A stretch of 64,000 nt of DNA, taken from the NCBI RefSeq assembly GCF_000150275.1, contig NW_002060947.1, forward strand, positions 8,454,068 to 8,518,067, written 5' to 3'. Below are positions 30,301-43,299 of this stretch, piece by piece (the stretch's first letter is position 1; every line of letters begins with the position of its first letter). This DNA is from Trichoplax adhaerens (lineage: Eukaryota; Placozoa; Uniplacotomia; Trichoplacea; Trichoplacidae). Position numbers and translations under genes: made by a program. The notes under the pieces were generated by a model. The model made no database searches and was not told the DNA's origin. It saw only the letters and a program-made list of their open reading frames with translations.

Positions 30301-31298
30301 GTAGCATTGATATTGTAGTATATCAGGTACAGACATAACGCCTCATATTTTTTTTTATCTTTTTAGAGTAATCTGTGGGAGTTACTGATATAGGCGATAA
30401 TAGTTTCCATGTATTCATATTGCAGTATAAATAAAATATGGCTCAAAACCAATAGATAGTAATCATTCGAATAGAATATATACGGTTTTCATTTGCTAAG
30501 GAATGAAAATAATGTTAACGTTTATTTTTTCCACGGTTATCTATTGAACGCTACAAGTATTTTAACTTCATAGATGAATATGCTGCAACAAACTATAGTA
30601 AATGAGGATTACACCGTGTTCTCTGTTATATTAATAATTATTCCATATTATAATAAGCTAGTATCAAGGAAATTAAATATCTATAATTGATGCTGTCTCA
30701 ATAACAAGAAAAAGCAAAAGCAGATCATCGGATTAGTAAATAAAATGTTAAAAGTGATGCATATAAATATATTAATTAGCTTTGATGACAAATGATGAAC
30801 AATTTAGCTAGTCGTCGTCCAAATTAATACCATTTATGTTACGTACAGGGAATAGAACCAATCATTTATCCCGCAGATAAAGAATTTAGCGCATCTATTA
30901 GTTTGGTAAGAAATTTATCATATTTTTGTGCGTTGTTAAACAAAAACCCGCAGCAAATATTTTAATTTAATATCTAATACTATGATAGATCAGCGATGGA
31001 GCAGAATGCATTTTAATACCAAGACGAATCTTTAGAGATCATTTATCTGTAACAAAAGTTGGTATCATGCAAATCAAAGTAGGTGAATTATAATTATAGT
31101 TAAAGGGCTAACACCATGCCTAATGAGAAGTTACCATGTAACCAATATAAATTTTATTGATATAATGACCAGGTTGAGAGATTTCCTGATTGCAAGCAAT
31201 TAGTTGAGAGTTTGATGGAATCAATGCGATGGAAAAATTATAAGGGCGAACTTGTAACAAATGTATTGAGAAGAATTGATGATAAAAAATTACGATAA
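24370..31298 (+). CDS. CNBD2: CNBD2-like cyclic-nucleotide-binding-domain protein, 17 exons
   Basis: Exons: 24370-24498, 25266-25345, 25994-26174, 26572-26646, 27378-27466, 27599-27674, 27739-27936, 28040-28123, 28282-28343, 28569-28646, 28854-28914, 29010-29334, 29683-29870, 29943-30038, 30849-30905, 30989-31078, 31173-31298 (about 664 aa). Exon 1 encodes a basic N-terminus (MQRIVNRREQ). Exons 2-3 carry a basic then strongly hydrophobic segment. A first cNMP-binding fold follows: VIIRKGHRSDCLFFVLSG, HSFGLEDIYYSTERSATVFT, EDVELFVIHV. A second begins at LSDWPVDVLYKD...RGSVICP...WVYVITSGKCKVI. It is interrupted by a ~180-residue charged and Ser-rich insert and resumes with SDGAECILIPRRIF near the C-terminus. 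This layout matches animal CNBD2, a protein linked to sperm function in mammals. Phosphate-cassette residues are partly atypical (FGLED for FGE), so ligand binding is uncertain. One junction is odd: exon 6 to 7 joins in frame only through a GC donor (TGT|GCGTTT); the nearby GT donors shift the frame or create a stop. Confidence 0.9.
26780..27245. repeat. ~235 bp tandem duplication inside a CNBD2 intron
   Basis: Two adjacent copies (about 26780-27012 and 27017-27245) share ATGGTCTTGAA, CTAATTTAATGATAATCTTC, CTCGGTTAC, AAGTAAAACTA, TTAAAATGCAATATTA and CATATAAATTTATC-type segments in the same order. They lie in the intron between exons 4 and 5. Confidence 0.85.
26934..26968. other. Perfect 12 bp inverted repeat (hairpin)
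   Basis: AGTATTACACAT and its exact reverse complement ATGTGTAATACT are separated by 11 nt. It occurs only in the first copy of the intronic tandem duplication. It could form a stem in the pre-mRNA. Confidence 0.85.
28541..28567 (+). repeat. (TTTCAA)n microsatellite at a 3' splice site
   Basis: Five TCAATT/TTTCAA hexamers run directly into the TTTTAG acceptor of CNBD2 exon 10. The repeat itself supplies the pyrimidine-rich stretch of that intron end. Confidence 0.85.
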
Positions 31299-32829
31299 AA
31301 ATCTAATTTTCTTGAGTAATTTTAAGCTTGTAAAGTTTTATGGGCATTCTCATAAGAAAATCCAGGCTTAAAGCTTTCTTTATGACAATTCCAACTTTAG
31401 AGAAACGGAATCTTTATTATTAGATCTATGGTTGTTGAAGCATTATATAATTTATTTCGTGCGCTGATATTAAAATGTAGAGAGCAGCTGCTTGATACAT
31501 TTAGAAATCGACATCCAGTCTGGCTATCTGGTAATATTACTTTGAATAAAAAATTAGTGCAAATAGATTTATATTCATTTTTTCCATGAAATATTGAGAG
31601 CTACGTGTTGATCGTTTTTTATTCAGATTTTACGAATATCATTATAATATTGTTCGTCTTTGTTAAACAAGTTAGCATCAAACAGCGTTTTATAAACTTG
31701 AAATTTCTGGCTAATTTTCTAAAGCTTCTTTTCTTGTGTAATTGTTTAATTTATAACAAAATAATTGCTTTACTACCATTTTTGACGACTTCATTTAAAA
31801 ACTGAAAAATGTCAAAATAAATAATTTCTGCATTATCAAGTTAGCTCTTCCGGTAGTCAACACTTTTATAATCTTGCAATCTATAGTTTGAAATGTGTAA
31901 TTGCTATTTTACAGCTTGCTTATATTCTCAGATAAAGCGGTCGGAAATGAATATATATAGATAAAATATGAATTGTTTCATAAAGTGGTTTCCAATATTG
32001 CAATTTCGAAATATTGTATCGGTAGCGGATTAAAATTTTTGTAAATATCAATCGAGAATTTAGTATCAATAGATATAGATCAGCCAATATTTGTTTTTCT
32101 TTATTATATATGGCGCAAGAAAATTTAGGAAATTATTACAGCATCAATCTTTAGTAATTGTGATTTTGAATGAAATGATTAAGTAATCGGAGAATATATA
32201 TTTTTAAGAGTGTGGGTAGCAATAGATTAATCTGCTTGCATTGAAATCATTACTATTGTTCTAATTCTTTCCGTAATATAATGATAAGTTGCATTATCTT
32301 TTTAAGATGATCTTTAAATTTCTTTCAGAATGTGGTGTAATTCATAGACAGTGCATTTACCACTGTCTACATCTTAGAAAGTTATACGCAGAAAATAGTT
32401 GAAGTGAAAGTTTAATTCAATGCTATAAGATCAAGCGAGATTTATTCCTTTGTCTTATTGAGTTTATTTCTTTTGAAAATTTTGGTATAATAGATATTTA
32501 TTTTCGAAAATCCAAGTAAAGATAGCTATTATTTAAGAATTGATTGGAAATGCCGAAAATCAAAGCATATTAATGTAAATGTACGTACGTCGCACTTTTA
32601 GTACACTATTATAATCGTTAAATTAAAATAGTACTATATTCCATAGAATTTCTAGAGGTTTCGCTAGTAATATAGAAACAGAAACAAATCGTACAATAAT
32701 TTTACTGCTTTTTATATTCGTCATCTTATGCAACAAACGATGCAGTTTTGTGTACATTGAGAATGAAGATAGAAATATGACAAAGGGAAGGCAAATATAA
32801 ATCATTTACATGTAAAGACAACGTCACTT
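31299..32829. other. Intergenic between convergent CNBD2 and TBC1D19 genes
   Basis: Shared 3' flank of two genes that point toward each other (CNBD2-like on +, TBC1D19 on -). No recognised coding sequence. Frames at 31605-31805 (+) and 32623-32805 (-) are low-complexity and hydrophobic and are most likely chance. Confidence 0.5.
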
Positions 32830-35800
32830 CTATAAATTACCCATGAAAAGGTATGATTGCAGTAGTGGAATAATTTGTATTTGAGAAATATCGGCCATAA
32901 TCCGCTGCAAAAATTACATGAAAAGATTGCAAGAGTTTAATAAGTATAAAACGAAATTATGAAAGTTACCAGCCAAATTCGAGTAGCTGTAGACTCAGCG
33001 GTAATACTAGTAATTGAAGGGTGGCTTACTCTCATAAAAGTAAAGATCATGTATTTAAATTTGATTTACCTCTACATTTTCTAGTGTTTGTGCTTGCATT
33101 AAGTTGTCTTTTCGGAAAGCAAAAATTGCTACTGCTAGTACTGTGATGTTGCATAACGATTCAGTATAAATTCCTTGATGTTTACTATTCGTAAGACTAC
33201 ATTATTAATAACGATTGCCATTTACTCCTTACCGGAGAGGACTTCCAAAGAATAGTATGCAATAATTTTATCCCATAAAAGTAAAACCTAAATAGGTATG
33301 CAAAGAATATGAGAAGGCTATAGAACAGGTTTACATGATTTATTTATCACTAACATTTACAATCATTCGCTGGAAAGAAACTAGTAGTTTTAAAAATGTG
33401 TAACTATAAGCTATCCTTTACTCTATGAGTTAATTATCAAATTCGATAAATTTAACTACTCACATCTTCTGGTGAAAGATAGCCTGAGAACGCAAACATC
33501 ATCCACTTAAAGGCAATTTTTAGGCTGTAGAAATTTTGATACGTAGAGTTAGTTGATATACTACTGCTCAAAAGCCAGCTATATCAAAGTTGCGATGTTT
33601 TTTAAGTTAATTATAGATATTAACAGCAGGCTGGAATCTGATTTATCGTAATTCTTACGGTTGGGCTTTTATCTCTCGCAAGTGATAGAATAAACGTGGG
33701 TAGTGAGATTGCAACAAACTTTCAAAGGTAACACATAAATTCAGAATCCCCTATATTGATGTATGTGTCAAAAATTGAATTAATCGTTCAAGATTTCGAG
33801 TATTAAGGTAGAATATGCTAACTTTTCAAGTTTATTCTCTTTACTATTGTATGCTTAATTACTTATTAGATAAGAGAGCTATCCTACCTGCGGATGTGAT
33901 GATAGTGTATGGAGACGAAAGAAAAACCTAATAGGAAGGAAATTTGTATGCGTAATATCAGTGACACGATTAAAAACTTCACATATGGTAATTATTGAAT
34001 GCTGTAAATCAAATTTAATGTTATAGGCAGAATTATTATCATTTTCATTTCTAACCGTATATATTTAATTTGCATAAGAGAAAGATAAATTAGTTAATTA
34101 ACTAAGTTTTAAGTAAATCAAGAGCAACTATTATCAGACGCTTTTTTTTTCAACTTCAATATAATAGTAATTATTACCAAGTTGATTGCTCAAATGTCCA
34201 TACAAGTTAGCTTAACGATATAAAATTTAAAATAATCTTTTAGATGTCTTGACTAATATAGTATTACCTGGTATATAATTCACGTAGGACAAAGTATATA
34301 CTTTCGCAATCTTCAAATAAATAGCAGATTGGAGCTACTGCAATAGCGACAATCGGTTATAGAAATCATGAATATAAAATGACAGCTCAAAGGATCTAAC
34401 CACAGCTTTAGTGCATGTATATATATCTTGAGAAAATACTTATCGATACATTACGGTATAAAATACTACTTGATTAACAGTCGGTAATAAAATAACTGAA
34501 CTAGAGAATGTAAATATATAGCCTTTAAATCTTCGAATGCGGCTAAATTATGATTATTAAAACGGGTAAATGTTCACAAGAAGCTATCTATTGACGAAAA
34601 TAGTAGTAAAGTATCAAAAATTAAATATTTGCTATATACCGAACATGGAAATGCCATAAAATGGAATTATTCCTGCAATATCCCAAACGAAAATATTGAT
34701 TAATAATTACGAAAATCAGAACTAAAGTAAATCTCAAACATAGGCTTTTAGTGTGTTTACTCGATACTTTGATTTAAGACTCTATAGTGATAGGCTAAAA
34801 GTAAAATTATGCAGTAATTTACTACAGTATATAACTAATAATATCTTGCTCCAAATACATATTTCTTGTATCTGATAAATTTTAGAAAGCTTGCTTGAGT
34901 TTGTATTTGAGGCAGTACCGTTTGGTGGATAAATGATTAGGTTTTCTGGACTTTCAGACTTGCCTGCATATTTTTATTGTTAGATAATTTAGATTACGTT
35001 CTTCATGGATGATCCAGATATGGTACGTTTTTTAAATTAATTATCAACAGGATATATTTAAGTCTTCGACACCTTTATGATAAGCTTTTGATGGCGTGGC
35101 ACTTGAATTATTAAAGTGTTTCAATACTGCAGTATCACGAGTAAAAGCTAACATTGCCTGGTATAAATATTTAGTCATTAAATTAGCAGAAAAGCCGAAA
35201 TAGATATTGTACGCATATAATTGAATTATTTAAATTATTTCATAGACTTCTACTACGTAGAAAAGATCTAATGATTAGTAGTACATAAGATATTTCATAA
35301 GCTATTCTACCTGATAAAATAAGTCTTCAAATGGAAAGTAATGACTGTCATTAGCTGATGTTAACCTAATGTCCTAAAGTTATAAGAAAAAGAACCGATC
35401 ATGATGTTAGATTAATTCTACGAGCGTGTAAAGTATTTGTTATCTATCTGATATCTCACCTTTCTTATTAATTTATCTACTAACATATCGTAACTGCAGA
35501 CGTGCTTTACTAGTTGTTCATAGTAATAAAGATCCTTTACGAGGTAAGAAAAGAAATGACATTGGAATTTTATAAAAAACTTTGTTTTAATATTATCTTT
35601 CATTCCGTCAACTTTCAACTTATAAGATTAGTAATTTGCACCGTGTCATTATTAAAAAGTTTTATCTGAAATCAAACAGCTAGCTTACCACTTCTTCTAA
35701 GGATACACCAAGCATTTGCTTCCATAGCTGACCTCGTAAAGATCTTGGGCATCCACGTTTCGAAAATTCTCGCGAGAGTGGTGCATGATTTTTTTCTACG

Positions 35801-38800
35801 ACTATCCAATTTTAATGTGATTTTAGATGTAATGCAAATCATGGATAAGTAGTATTATAAAAGTATCGAAATAAGATGTTTTAAGTCAGTACATGTAAAT
35901 CATCAATCTCTTATACTATAGAGTGATAAAGATTTAGATTTAGCATGATTCCAAGCTAGCGTTGAAATATGCTGGATTATTTTCGTGAAATATTATTGCA
36001 TACATATGTTATGCTGTGATGGTATAGTAATTAATTTCCTTCGATATTAGAAGTGTTATTTATCCGGAAAAACATAACATCTTAGCATAGATGGTTACCT
36101 TTTTTACCCAACTTTAGCCTTTCCTCTTCTAGTCGAGCTACGTATAAGATTGATCGGAATATTTGTAAAAAAGTTGATGATAGATACTTTAGGAGAATAG
36201 TTACAAATTATTGGAACGAATATAAATAGAACTTTATCCTAAGCAAAATTACGGATTGTTCATTCACCAACTATTTTCAAATTAACCAACATAATATGAA
36301 AATAATGATCTAGAAGTTGCAATCAGTTTAAATTGCTTCATGGCTTATTGCTGTTTCGGTAACTTAATTATGTTATAGTTTTCGATAGTTAGGCACAATC
36401 CAGAGCTAGTCTAATGTATTTTGGTGTTAATTTAGTATGTAAATCGTTGCATAAAACTTTTTAATATTATTAATTTTATTTTCGGATGCAGGCTTCAGAA
36501 CTTTTAATTACGAGATGTCTATACTTAGGTTCTTTGTTAATGATCTATAGATTAAAGTGTTCGTTAATATGATATAGAAAATTTACGAATTTTTCTTATA
36601 TTATGTCAAATTTTAACTTCAGATACTTAATTAATCTGAGATTCTATGTTTGTAGATGAAGTTCCTTAACAAAGTAATCCAGAGGAATAGCCTTAAAAAG
36701 TAAAGCTAGTCCCAGTAATATAGGTTTTGTAGTATAGCTGATGGATTCATAATCACAGTTTATAATAGAATCTTTTAGAGGTAAAATTATAGTTGTAATA
36801 GTATAAGCTATTTGTGGCTAATTAATTATGAGCTACTAATGATAGAAATGTTTACTAACGTAAATGAAGGTTACATAATTGCAGTACCGGTCTTATTTTG
36901 ATATTTGCGATCCTTAATCGATGAATGATAAACGTTGGTTGAAAGATCTTTAAATTGCTTTTTCTAACGAAGAAGTACATAATAATGCATGTAATATACT
37001 GATTATGCAACATCAATTCTTCGTAAATTCTATTTGCGAAAAAGTGGAAATTTCAAACGCTAGCGATCTTACAAAATCTTCAAGTTCTTTAACTTTAAAG
37101 TGTAAGTTCATTACACCCCAGTGGCTATTAAAGCTACATATAAGAAGTTAAAAATATGAAGGATGAAATTACGATTATTGTAAGGAAGCTCTCACTGAAA
37201 CCATGAAGAATGCGCTATCACTTTTAAGAACTGGATTCGATTGGCTAACAAACAATAACTCATACATTTAAAATTGCATATCAGATTATCTGTCTTCAAG
37301 GATAGCAGAAGTAAGTATACTTTCAAAAATTATTTTTTTGTTAGTTTGTTAACTCATCTAATTAAAAGCTGATATATGACCATAAGATTCCAAATTAATA
37401 AATATTTAACTTACAATGATAGATTGTCCTCGATAGCAGGATTTCTAACAGATGTTACTATCTACAATCCATAAAATCAAAGAAATTAATACTTTTGTAC
37501 TCAAGCTGTCTTTAAAACTAATATCAACTTATTTGTTGATCTAATTTTACCTCGTAAAAGTCTTTTACTGAATAAATAAATTGAAGGTTTCCAAATTCTG
37601 ATGATTTATTAAATATGAAAGAGGGAATTATTGATATGGGTAAGGCTTAACCATGCATATGATATCCGCAAGAATCGTTAAGATCTAACATAGATACTGA
37701 ACTGTTATCAAATTTTCCTAAGGAATCAAGATCGGCCCGAATTTGCCATTCATCGCTTTTACTGCGCTGTATCAAAATATTTTGGTAGCGATCAACATTA
37801 GAATTATAACACAGATCCAATTCGTGCTGAATCTATGGCCCAATTAGAATGACTAAAATTTAATTAATTTAAGTTGCTTCGTTATGGATCAATTGCGATT
37901 TGATACCTTTTTAACAAGTTCTAAACTTTGCTGCTTACACATTGTATTAAAAGATTTTGCAATTTTCTTCTCCCAGTTTTCCTATCATAGTAAAAACCGT
38001 TAATTGATACACGGAATTGGCATTGATATACTAGGCTTGATTATATAATCACTGGTACCTGTGCTTTACGAATATAAGTAAGTTTTTCTTTATAAGTACT
38101 AGATTCACTTACGCCGAAGGACGAATCTGTATATCTGCGTTAGTATAAAGATATTATCGTGTTATGACACCATTAAATTCTAAAATTGATAGACTTTAGA
38201 TCTCGATCTTTTAAGCCAATCGTATGTCTTTGACATAAATACACGTGGATGAAGTAACTAGCTAAATATTTATATTAATAGCATATTGTTTATGCTACCA
38301 AATTTAATACCTATTCAGACGAGTGTAGACTTGATTACCTATAGCATTTTTCCAACCTATAATATCAAAAGCCGATACATTGTATCATCGTTAAAATCCT
38401 AGCTAAACGGTCATAATTTAAAGCATTTAAGATGGCAATCTTTACTAACCTAAATCTGTAAGATAATGTTGTAAAGATTTGAAAACGTTTGAAGAGGTAA
38501 CTTGAGGTTTGACCAAATATTCCTAGTTTATCAAAATTTCAGGACAAAGTTGCTATAAAATGATTTGCAAATAACATGTACTGTTAATTGTATGAACCCT
38601 ATATCACAGGATGCAGAGAATTTGAACTGTTTCATCAGTAAATAGCCTTAGAGTTACCGCAAAGGATTTCAGGTAAATATAGCAGAGCTTTACGGCTCGA
38701 GCTGTTACAAAAGTGCAATTGCACATACATCTATAACGGTTGTGATTATGATAATGTTGTGTACAAATTAGATAAATTCAGAAGTAAAAATCATTTTCAT

Positions 38801-39412
38801 CTACTCCACCTATACGACGTTATAGAAGATCTTCTTTTAACTGATAGGTGCGAATGCAATCATAATCTCAGACTAGGACTAAGATCCTCTACAAAACGTC
38901 ACTTCTAATCAAATATGACTGACAAATCAAATAAAAATTACTATTACTAAATTTCCTCATTACATTTATTTCATTATTTCATCGCCCACATATGCGTTAT
39001 TTTTTAGTATAAAAACTTGCGCTAAATCTTTTCTTTTAAATTTGTAATCTTAAAAAGTAATAGCAAAACCAATTCTTGTGATATAGATAATTTAATTACT
39101 TAAAGATGTCGTTCAGAATATCTGACATGAATGTGATATCGTTGCCTTAGTAAATACTTAAATTGACTTAAGCCCTACTCCTATAGCCTTACCATTAACA
39201 TAAAATTATAATATTAGATAGTTTTTATCTCTGGAGCCATTTATCCGGTAATTTTATCAAAGAGGTCGTAAGTACTTTCGAAATGAAATTATTTAGTTTA
39301 TAGTAAATAAGATGATTCCAACCTGAACGGCTTCCTGTATCTTATAATTTAAGCTTGTTTGGCTGAATTCAAGAGCTAATTGACCGCTAACATCATCATT
39401 ATTAGCGGCCAT
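32830..39412 (-). CDS. TBC1D19: TBC1D19 orthologue (TBC-domain, Rab-GAP-like), 23 exons
   Basis: Exons (minus strand): 39323-39412, 38450-38522, 38311-38356, 38059-38134, 37907-37981, 37703-37766, 37196-37244, 37073-37124, 36888-36963, 36099-36137, 35689-35795, 35460-35534, 35311-35373, 35073-35157, 34919-34963, 34640-34672, 34268-34337, 33888-33927, 33659-33750, 33464-33524, 33233-33287, 33070-33140, 32830-32904. The sum is 1512 nt, 503 aa; human TBC1D19 is 526 aa. The N-terminal half matches the TBC1D19-specific region (GWKN...VY, IRKAQ, WEKKIAKSFNTMC, FKVKELED). The TBC domain follows: KRGCPRSLRGQLWKQMLGV, DLYYYEQL, MLVDKLI, FTRDTAVLKHF, YPPNG, IIPFYGISMF, RFFFRLHTLSSHP, LFYHLREIKAQP, FKWMMFAFSGYL, LLLWDKIIAYYSLEVL, LAVAIFAFR. 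TBC proteins usually stimulate Rab GTP hydrolysis with an Arg in IxxDxxR and a Gln in YxQ. Neither is visible here: the segments read DIRLTSAND and PFYGIS. Boundaries of exons 6 and 10 have close alternatives. Confidence 0.95.
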
Positions 39413-40390
39413 AATTTAATCTGATCGAATCTCGCGATGTGTCTTATTGCAATATAATCAGCTGATCTTGGGAGAACTTTACTACATGAGTGAATTGATT
39501 GATAATGTACAATTAATGTACTTGAATAAGGGCAATAGTCGTCGGCTAAAGGAGTATCTCTTGGCTAAAAGAGAATCACAAATCGAATTTATTCTAGCTA
39601 AATCCTTTTGTGGTCTAATCAATCTTCATTTTCGGCTATAGGACTGTTATTAGGGCATGCTCATAGTGCACCCCACCATAGTCCTAGTAACTAAGCAACG
39701 GTTTTATGTAAAATAGTAATACGCCTATGATCGGGTACAATTTTTTATTAGGCAAACTTGTTCTATGAACACCTACTTCCTTGTTCAATACGATTAGAGC
39801 AACTAACTCTAAATTTAATAAGCGATCGAATTCTAACTGCAAATCCTGAAATATTCGTTTCCATTGGCAATAATATAAGATCGGTCTTTAATACAGTGAA
39901 CACTTGTTTAATATGGGACATAAAGGTGCATGTGTTTATCTGCACATCGTGCATAATTCTACAAAATTTGCCCTCAGTTTCCATAAATAGTCTGGTTTAC
40001 TCTGTAAAAAGGTTTGGATTTAAATGTTACAGTATCAATCGTAGCTATCGAAACTCTCTGAAAATTATAGAAACTGGAGTCTCTATAATCAAAATTGTAT
40101 GTATATGTTTATATTTCTTTCTACTTTTTTGCGATTTTTAATATATTATTATAATGTCAGTTTAACATTGCGTCAGTCTTCGGTAATAACGAAATAGCAA
40201 GTTTACTGATATGGCAAAATATTATTCAAATTACCCAATATTCTATTCTTTACATAAGCACAATTTGATTTACCAGCCAATAATAAAATAAACCTTCGGA
40301 CTACATGGTAGTCTGGAACCTTTAACAACGAGGTAATAATCTTGGGGTATTAGCTGAACAAAGGGTATTTTAAATTGATTAGGAAATTTT
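39413..40390. other. 5' flank of TBC1D19; no recognised gene
   Basis: Upstream DNA of TBC1D19 on the minus strand. Frames at 39447-39641 (+) and 39758-40141 (+, 127 codons) have no recognised motif. The latter is rich in Ile/Cys/Ser and is partly open on the opposite strand too. I treat both as chance frames. Confidence 0.4.
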
Positions 40391-41055
40391 TACTTCACCT
40401 TACATTGTTGCCATCATCTTATAAGTTCCTAGATAATAGCCTACCCTCCTTATTTATGGTTTCTGTTCGGCATAGAAAACTTCGTTGATCCATACTAAGC
40501 GTACAAAATTGGGTAGAAGGGTATGTTGGCGCACATCCTTATGCAGATAGACTATCTTTGCTCTAACTGAAAATTTATTTCGCACCAACAATTATTTGCT
40601 GAGTGTAAATATATGTATATGAAACATACGCAATAAACGAATATTGAGAGTCAGACATGTAACAAAAAATATTTTTTACAAGTAACCTTGTCTAGATATT
40701 ACATTCTTAGCTGAGTATTTAGAACGACAGAGTAAGAAAATCCAGTGACAATTAAATGCGACTGTATCATTATTAGAAAGTTTAATTATTCAATATGTAC
40801 TTGTTACAAATAGCCTTTGTAACTAGAAAACAGGCATTAAACACTATCTTCACTAGTGCTCGTGTTCCCAACTAACTTAGGGACCTATCGTAGTTGAACT
40901 AACTCTCAGCTACACAAATAAGCTTCTAATGAGTAATAGGTTTAAATACTTCACTTTATTTTCGTTAATCTTAGTCGTAAAATGTACTAAAGAAAAACGT
41001 AAGAACATTCTTAGCAATAATAGTCAAAAGACCCTGCGAGTGACTAACTGGAACT

Positions 41056-41484
41056 GAGCAGCTAAGCTAGTGCTCGGTTTTCTATAGTCTCGGCCAACGC
41101 CGATGGTGCACTTGTGAATATTCTTGACATAGCGACTTACACTGTACAGTATACATATCCTAGTATAGAAGTTCAGTTAGAAGAAGTTAACATAGATCAG
41201 TATAAGTCAACGCTAATTAATATTAAACGAATTAATGAGCCAACTAGAGCCTCGGGGCTCTGCAAAATAATTGCACCTTGCTTTTAAGGTGTTATTAATA
41301 TGCGTTTACTGACTAAGCGTGTTGGCTCCGACACGTCTACAATATTGAACTTTCTGATACCTTGGCAATAACAAGCAAGTACTTATTAATAAACATTAGT
41401 ATCTAATAAGCTACTGGAGCAAAAGATAATTTAAATGAGATATTTTAATTAACATAGCAATTAATATTTCGGAGCCTGGCTCCG
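41056..41484. other. Cluster of five GC-rich short hairpins
   Basis: Perfect short inverted repeats lie at 41056-41075 (GAGCA/TGCTC), 41090-41103 (TCGGC/GCCGA), 41246-41261 (AGAGCC/GGCTCT), 41318-41335 (CGTGT/ACACG) and 41470-41484 (CGGAGCC/GGCTCCG, one-base loop). They lie inside the extra ~750 bp of the proximal locus copy. The surrounding DNA is strongly AT-rich. The motif GAGCC/GGCTC recurs in several. No open frame is associated. Confidence 0.7.
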
Positions 41485-41743
41485 TAACAGTACTGTAATT
41501 TATTGATCTTGAAAGAAATAAACTGTAATAAAGCTGCTGCTAATATTGTTTATTCCATCGAACTTAAATATACTCATAAATGACAATATACTGTATAGTT
41601 AACACCTATTAAATGTTACAAAATAGTGTACTTTATACACCCAATTGAAATATTATATTTGGGATAGAATAACTAGTTTAAACCAATACCTGAGTCTTAT
41701 TCGTATACGAGAAGTTATTTGCGCTACTAATTCCTTGCTATTC

Positions 41744-41772
41744 TTAGGTAATTGCTAAAATTACTAATACAA
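41744..41772 (-). pseudogene. C-terminal remnant of a deleted 5'-nucleotidase copy
   Basis: The minus strand reads V-L-V-I-L-A-I-T-stop. This aligns with the last residues (LILILAIN-stop) of the intact nucleotidase, at exactly the point where the duplicated 3' flank begins. Nothing else of the coding region remains: the 5' flank copy resumes about 60 bases away. Confidence 0.65.
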
Positions 41773-43299
41773 AGTTTTAATATATAAAAGGTAAAATATG
41801 ACTAGGCATTTACTCGATAATGCTTAAATTCAAAATCGATTTTCGAAAATACTAGTTCAAACCAGACAGTAATAAAGTTACAGTATTTCGACTATCAAAC
41901 AGTTTTTGCATTCTCGAGCAATATTCATAGTTTGTGCGAGTTTACTGCAATTTATTTATTACAATATTGTCATTAGATTCTAATATCATACCACAAAAGA
42001 AACTTTCTATCCGAAACTGTGCTAATGTATCTAGTTGTTGTCGTTCACTTTAATTCGTAAACGTTGTTAAATCCAGGGATCAGAATCGTGACAGAAGCAG
42101 GGCATTTTCCACAGCAGCTCGTGGATTTTCTCAAATTACAGAATTAAGAAAGTTCTATGTCATTGTTTTAATCAGTAGCAATGATCCTTACTCGTAATCA
42201 ATTAATCAATAACGGCCTATCTTATGAATGCATTATGCAATTGAGATTTCATAATAAAGTGACCTTCAATTTGTATAATAAAGCTTGCTTTTTGCACGTG
42301 CACTTTAGGCAAAACTGTATAATAACATGATTCCGAATTGATAAATTAACAAGTGACAATAATATTTACGATACCTACTATTATGCAGCATGATTAGTAG
42401 CGTAATAGGTGGTATCCTAAATAACCGCTGCCAACGATTGCCGTCGCTGTCCTTAATTAAAGCTCATTTAGTTATGTAATGAAAATTTTCATCAGCTTTC
42501 GTGGACAGTAATAAAAAAATGGAGAAAACAGAGTATTGTACCAATTTTGTGGACTGCCGAATACTTCAATTATTCAACCCGCCTATTTTACTTAGTATTC
42601 CAAAGAATGTATCAGATTTAGAAAGTAAATTATTGTATGTGGTGTTCTGAAGTGGCAAGAACGATCTCGATACTGAATTAATAGCTATACTTTTACGCCG
42701 ACGAATTCTTGATCCATTTCTTAGATAGCGATCATCGAAGAAATTAAAGTGGATTGGTTTAGGTTCTCTGCATTAAGTTAGTGCATCAATTAGAAATCAT
42801 TCGCTGGAAAATTATAATATAGAATAGGTTAAAGTTTGACAAATAGTATACTCATTATAAAAGTAAATCGATTAAACTCTCAATCAGCACCTAAAAGATC
42901 TGAAAATACATCAATACAGCATATAATTTAAATTGCTCTCAAATTTGTGAAGAGACTGAGAAATCTTAGAAAAGGATAATAAATTTGATTCAAGTTTTAT
43001 ATCTGTATGATGCAGTACCACAAATGACATAATTCTTTGCATTAGATTACTAGCGCAATAATTACTACTGCAACAAGATATTACCTTAATTTGTTGTTTA
43101 ATGTAATTATAATGGAATCAGTGCATAATGGCAAGCAGTAAAACCAAATCCACAGATTTGGCTAACATTTAGTCTGAAAAATTACTTAATCGCTTTTTTG
43201 ATTTCACCTAATAGCTAAGGCTACTTTTCTGGCGTTAGCATTGATAGTTGATGTTTCAGCACAAAGTTATAAGGTACGGTATGGATTAAATAAATTAAA

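Larger units (their letters stand above)
40391..42950. repeat. Proximal copy of duplicated NT5E locus (flanks only)
   Basis: The segment ~40400-40800 plus ~41565-41770 matches the 3' flank of the intact nucleotidase gene (~43300-43975). The segment ~41830-42950 matches its 5' flank (~47495-49020). Shared strings in order include TTTATGCAGA, AAATTTATTTCGCAC, TTTGGGATAGAAT, then AATTCAAAATC, CTAGTTCAA, CAGTAATAAAGT, CATTTTCCACAGCAGC-like DNA and GAACGATCTCG. The ~3.4 kb gene body between the flanks is missing. An extra ~750 bp (about 40810-41560) interrupts this copy. Confidence 0.82.

Noticed and set aside
32842-32880. A minus-strand stretch resembling the TBC motif IIPFHG
   Set aside because: In the correct frame it is the C-terminal exon of TBC1D19 (IIPLLQSYLF). 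The real IIPFYG segment is at 34640-34672.
34980-35160. A plus-strand exon near 35090
   Set aside because: It is antisense to TBC1D19 exon 14 (FTRDTAVLKHF), which has homology, matching phases and splice sites.
36880-38910. A plus-strand gene or pseudogene with in-frame TAA/TAG codons falling where Gln would fit, suggesting stop-codon reassignment
   Set aside because: The plus-strand frames are mirror images of minus-strand TBC1D19 exons; TTA/CTA Leu codons read as TAA/TAG on the other strand. The nine window genes end in standard stops and have no internal stops.
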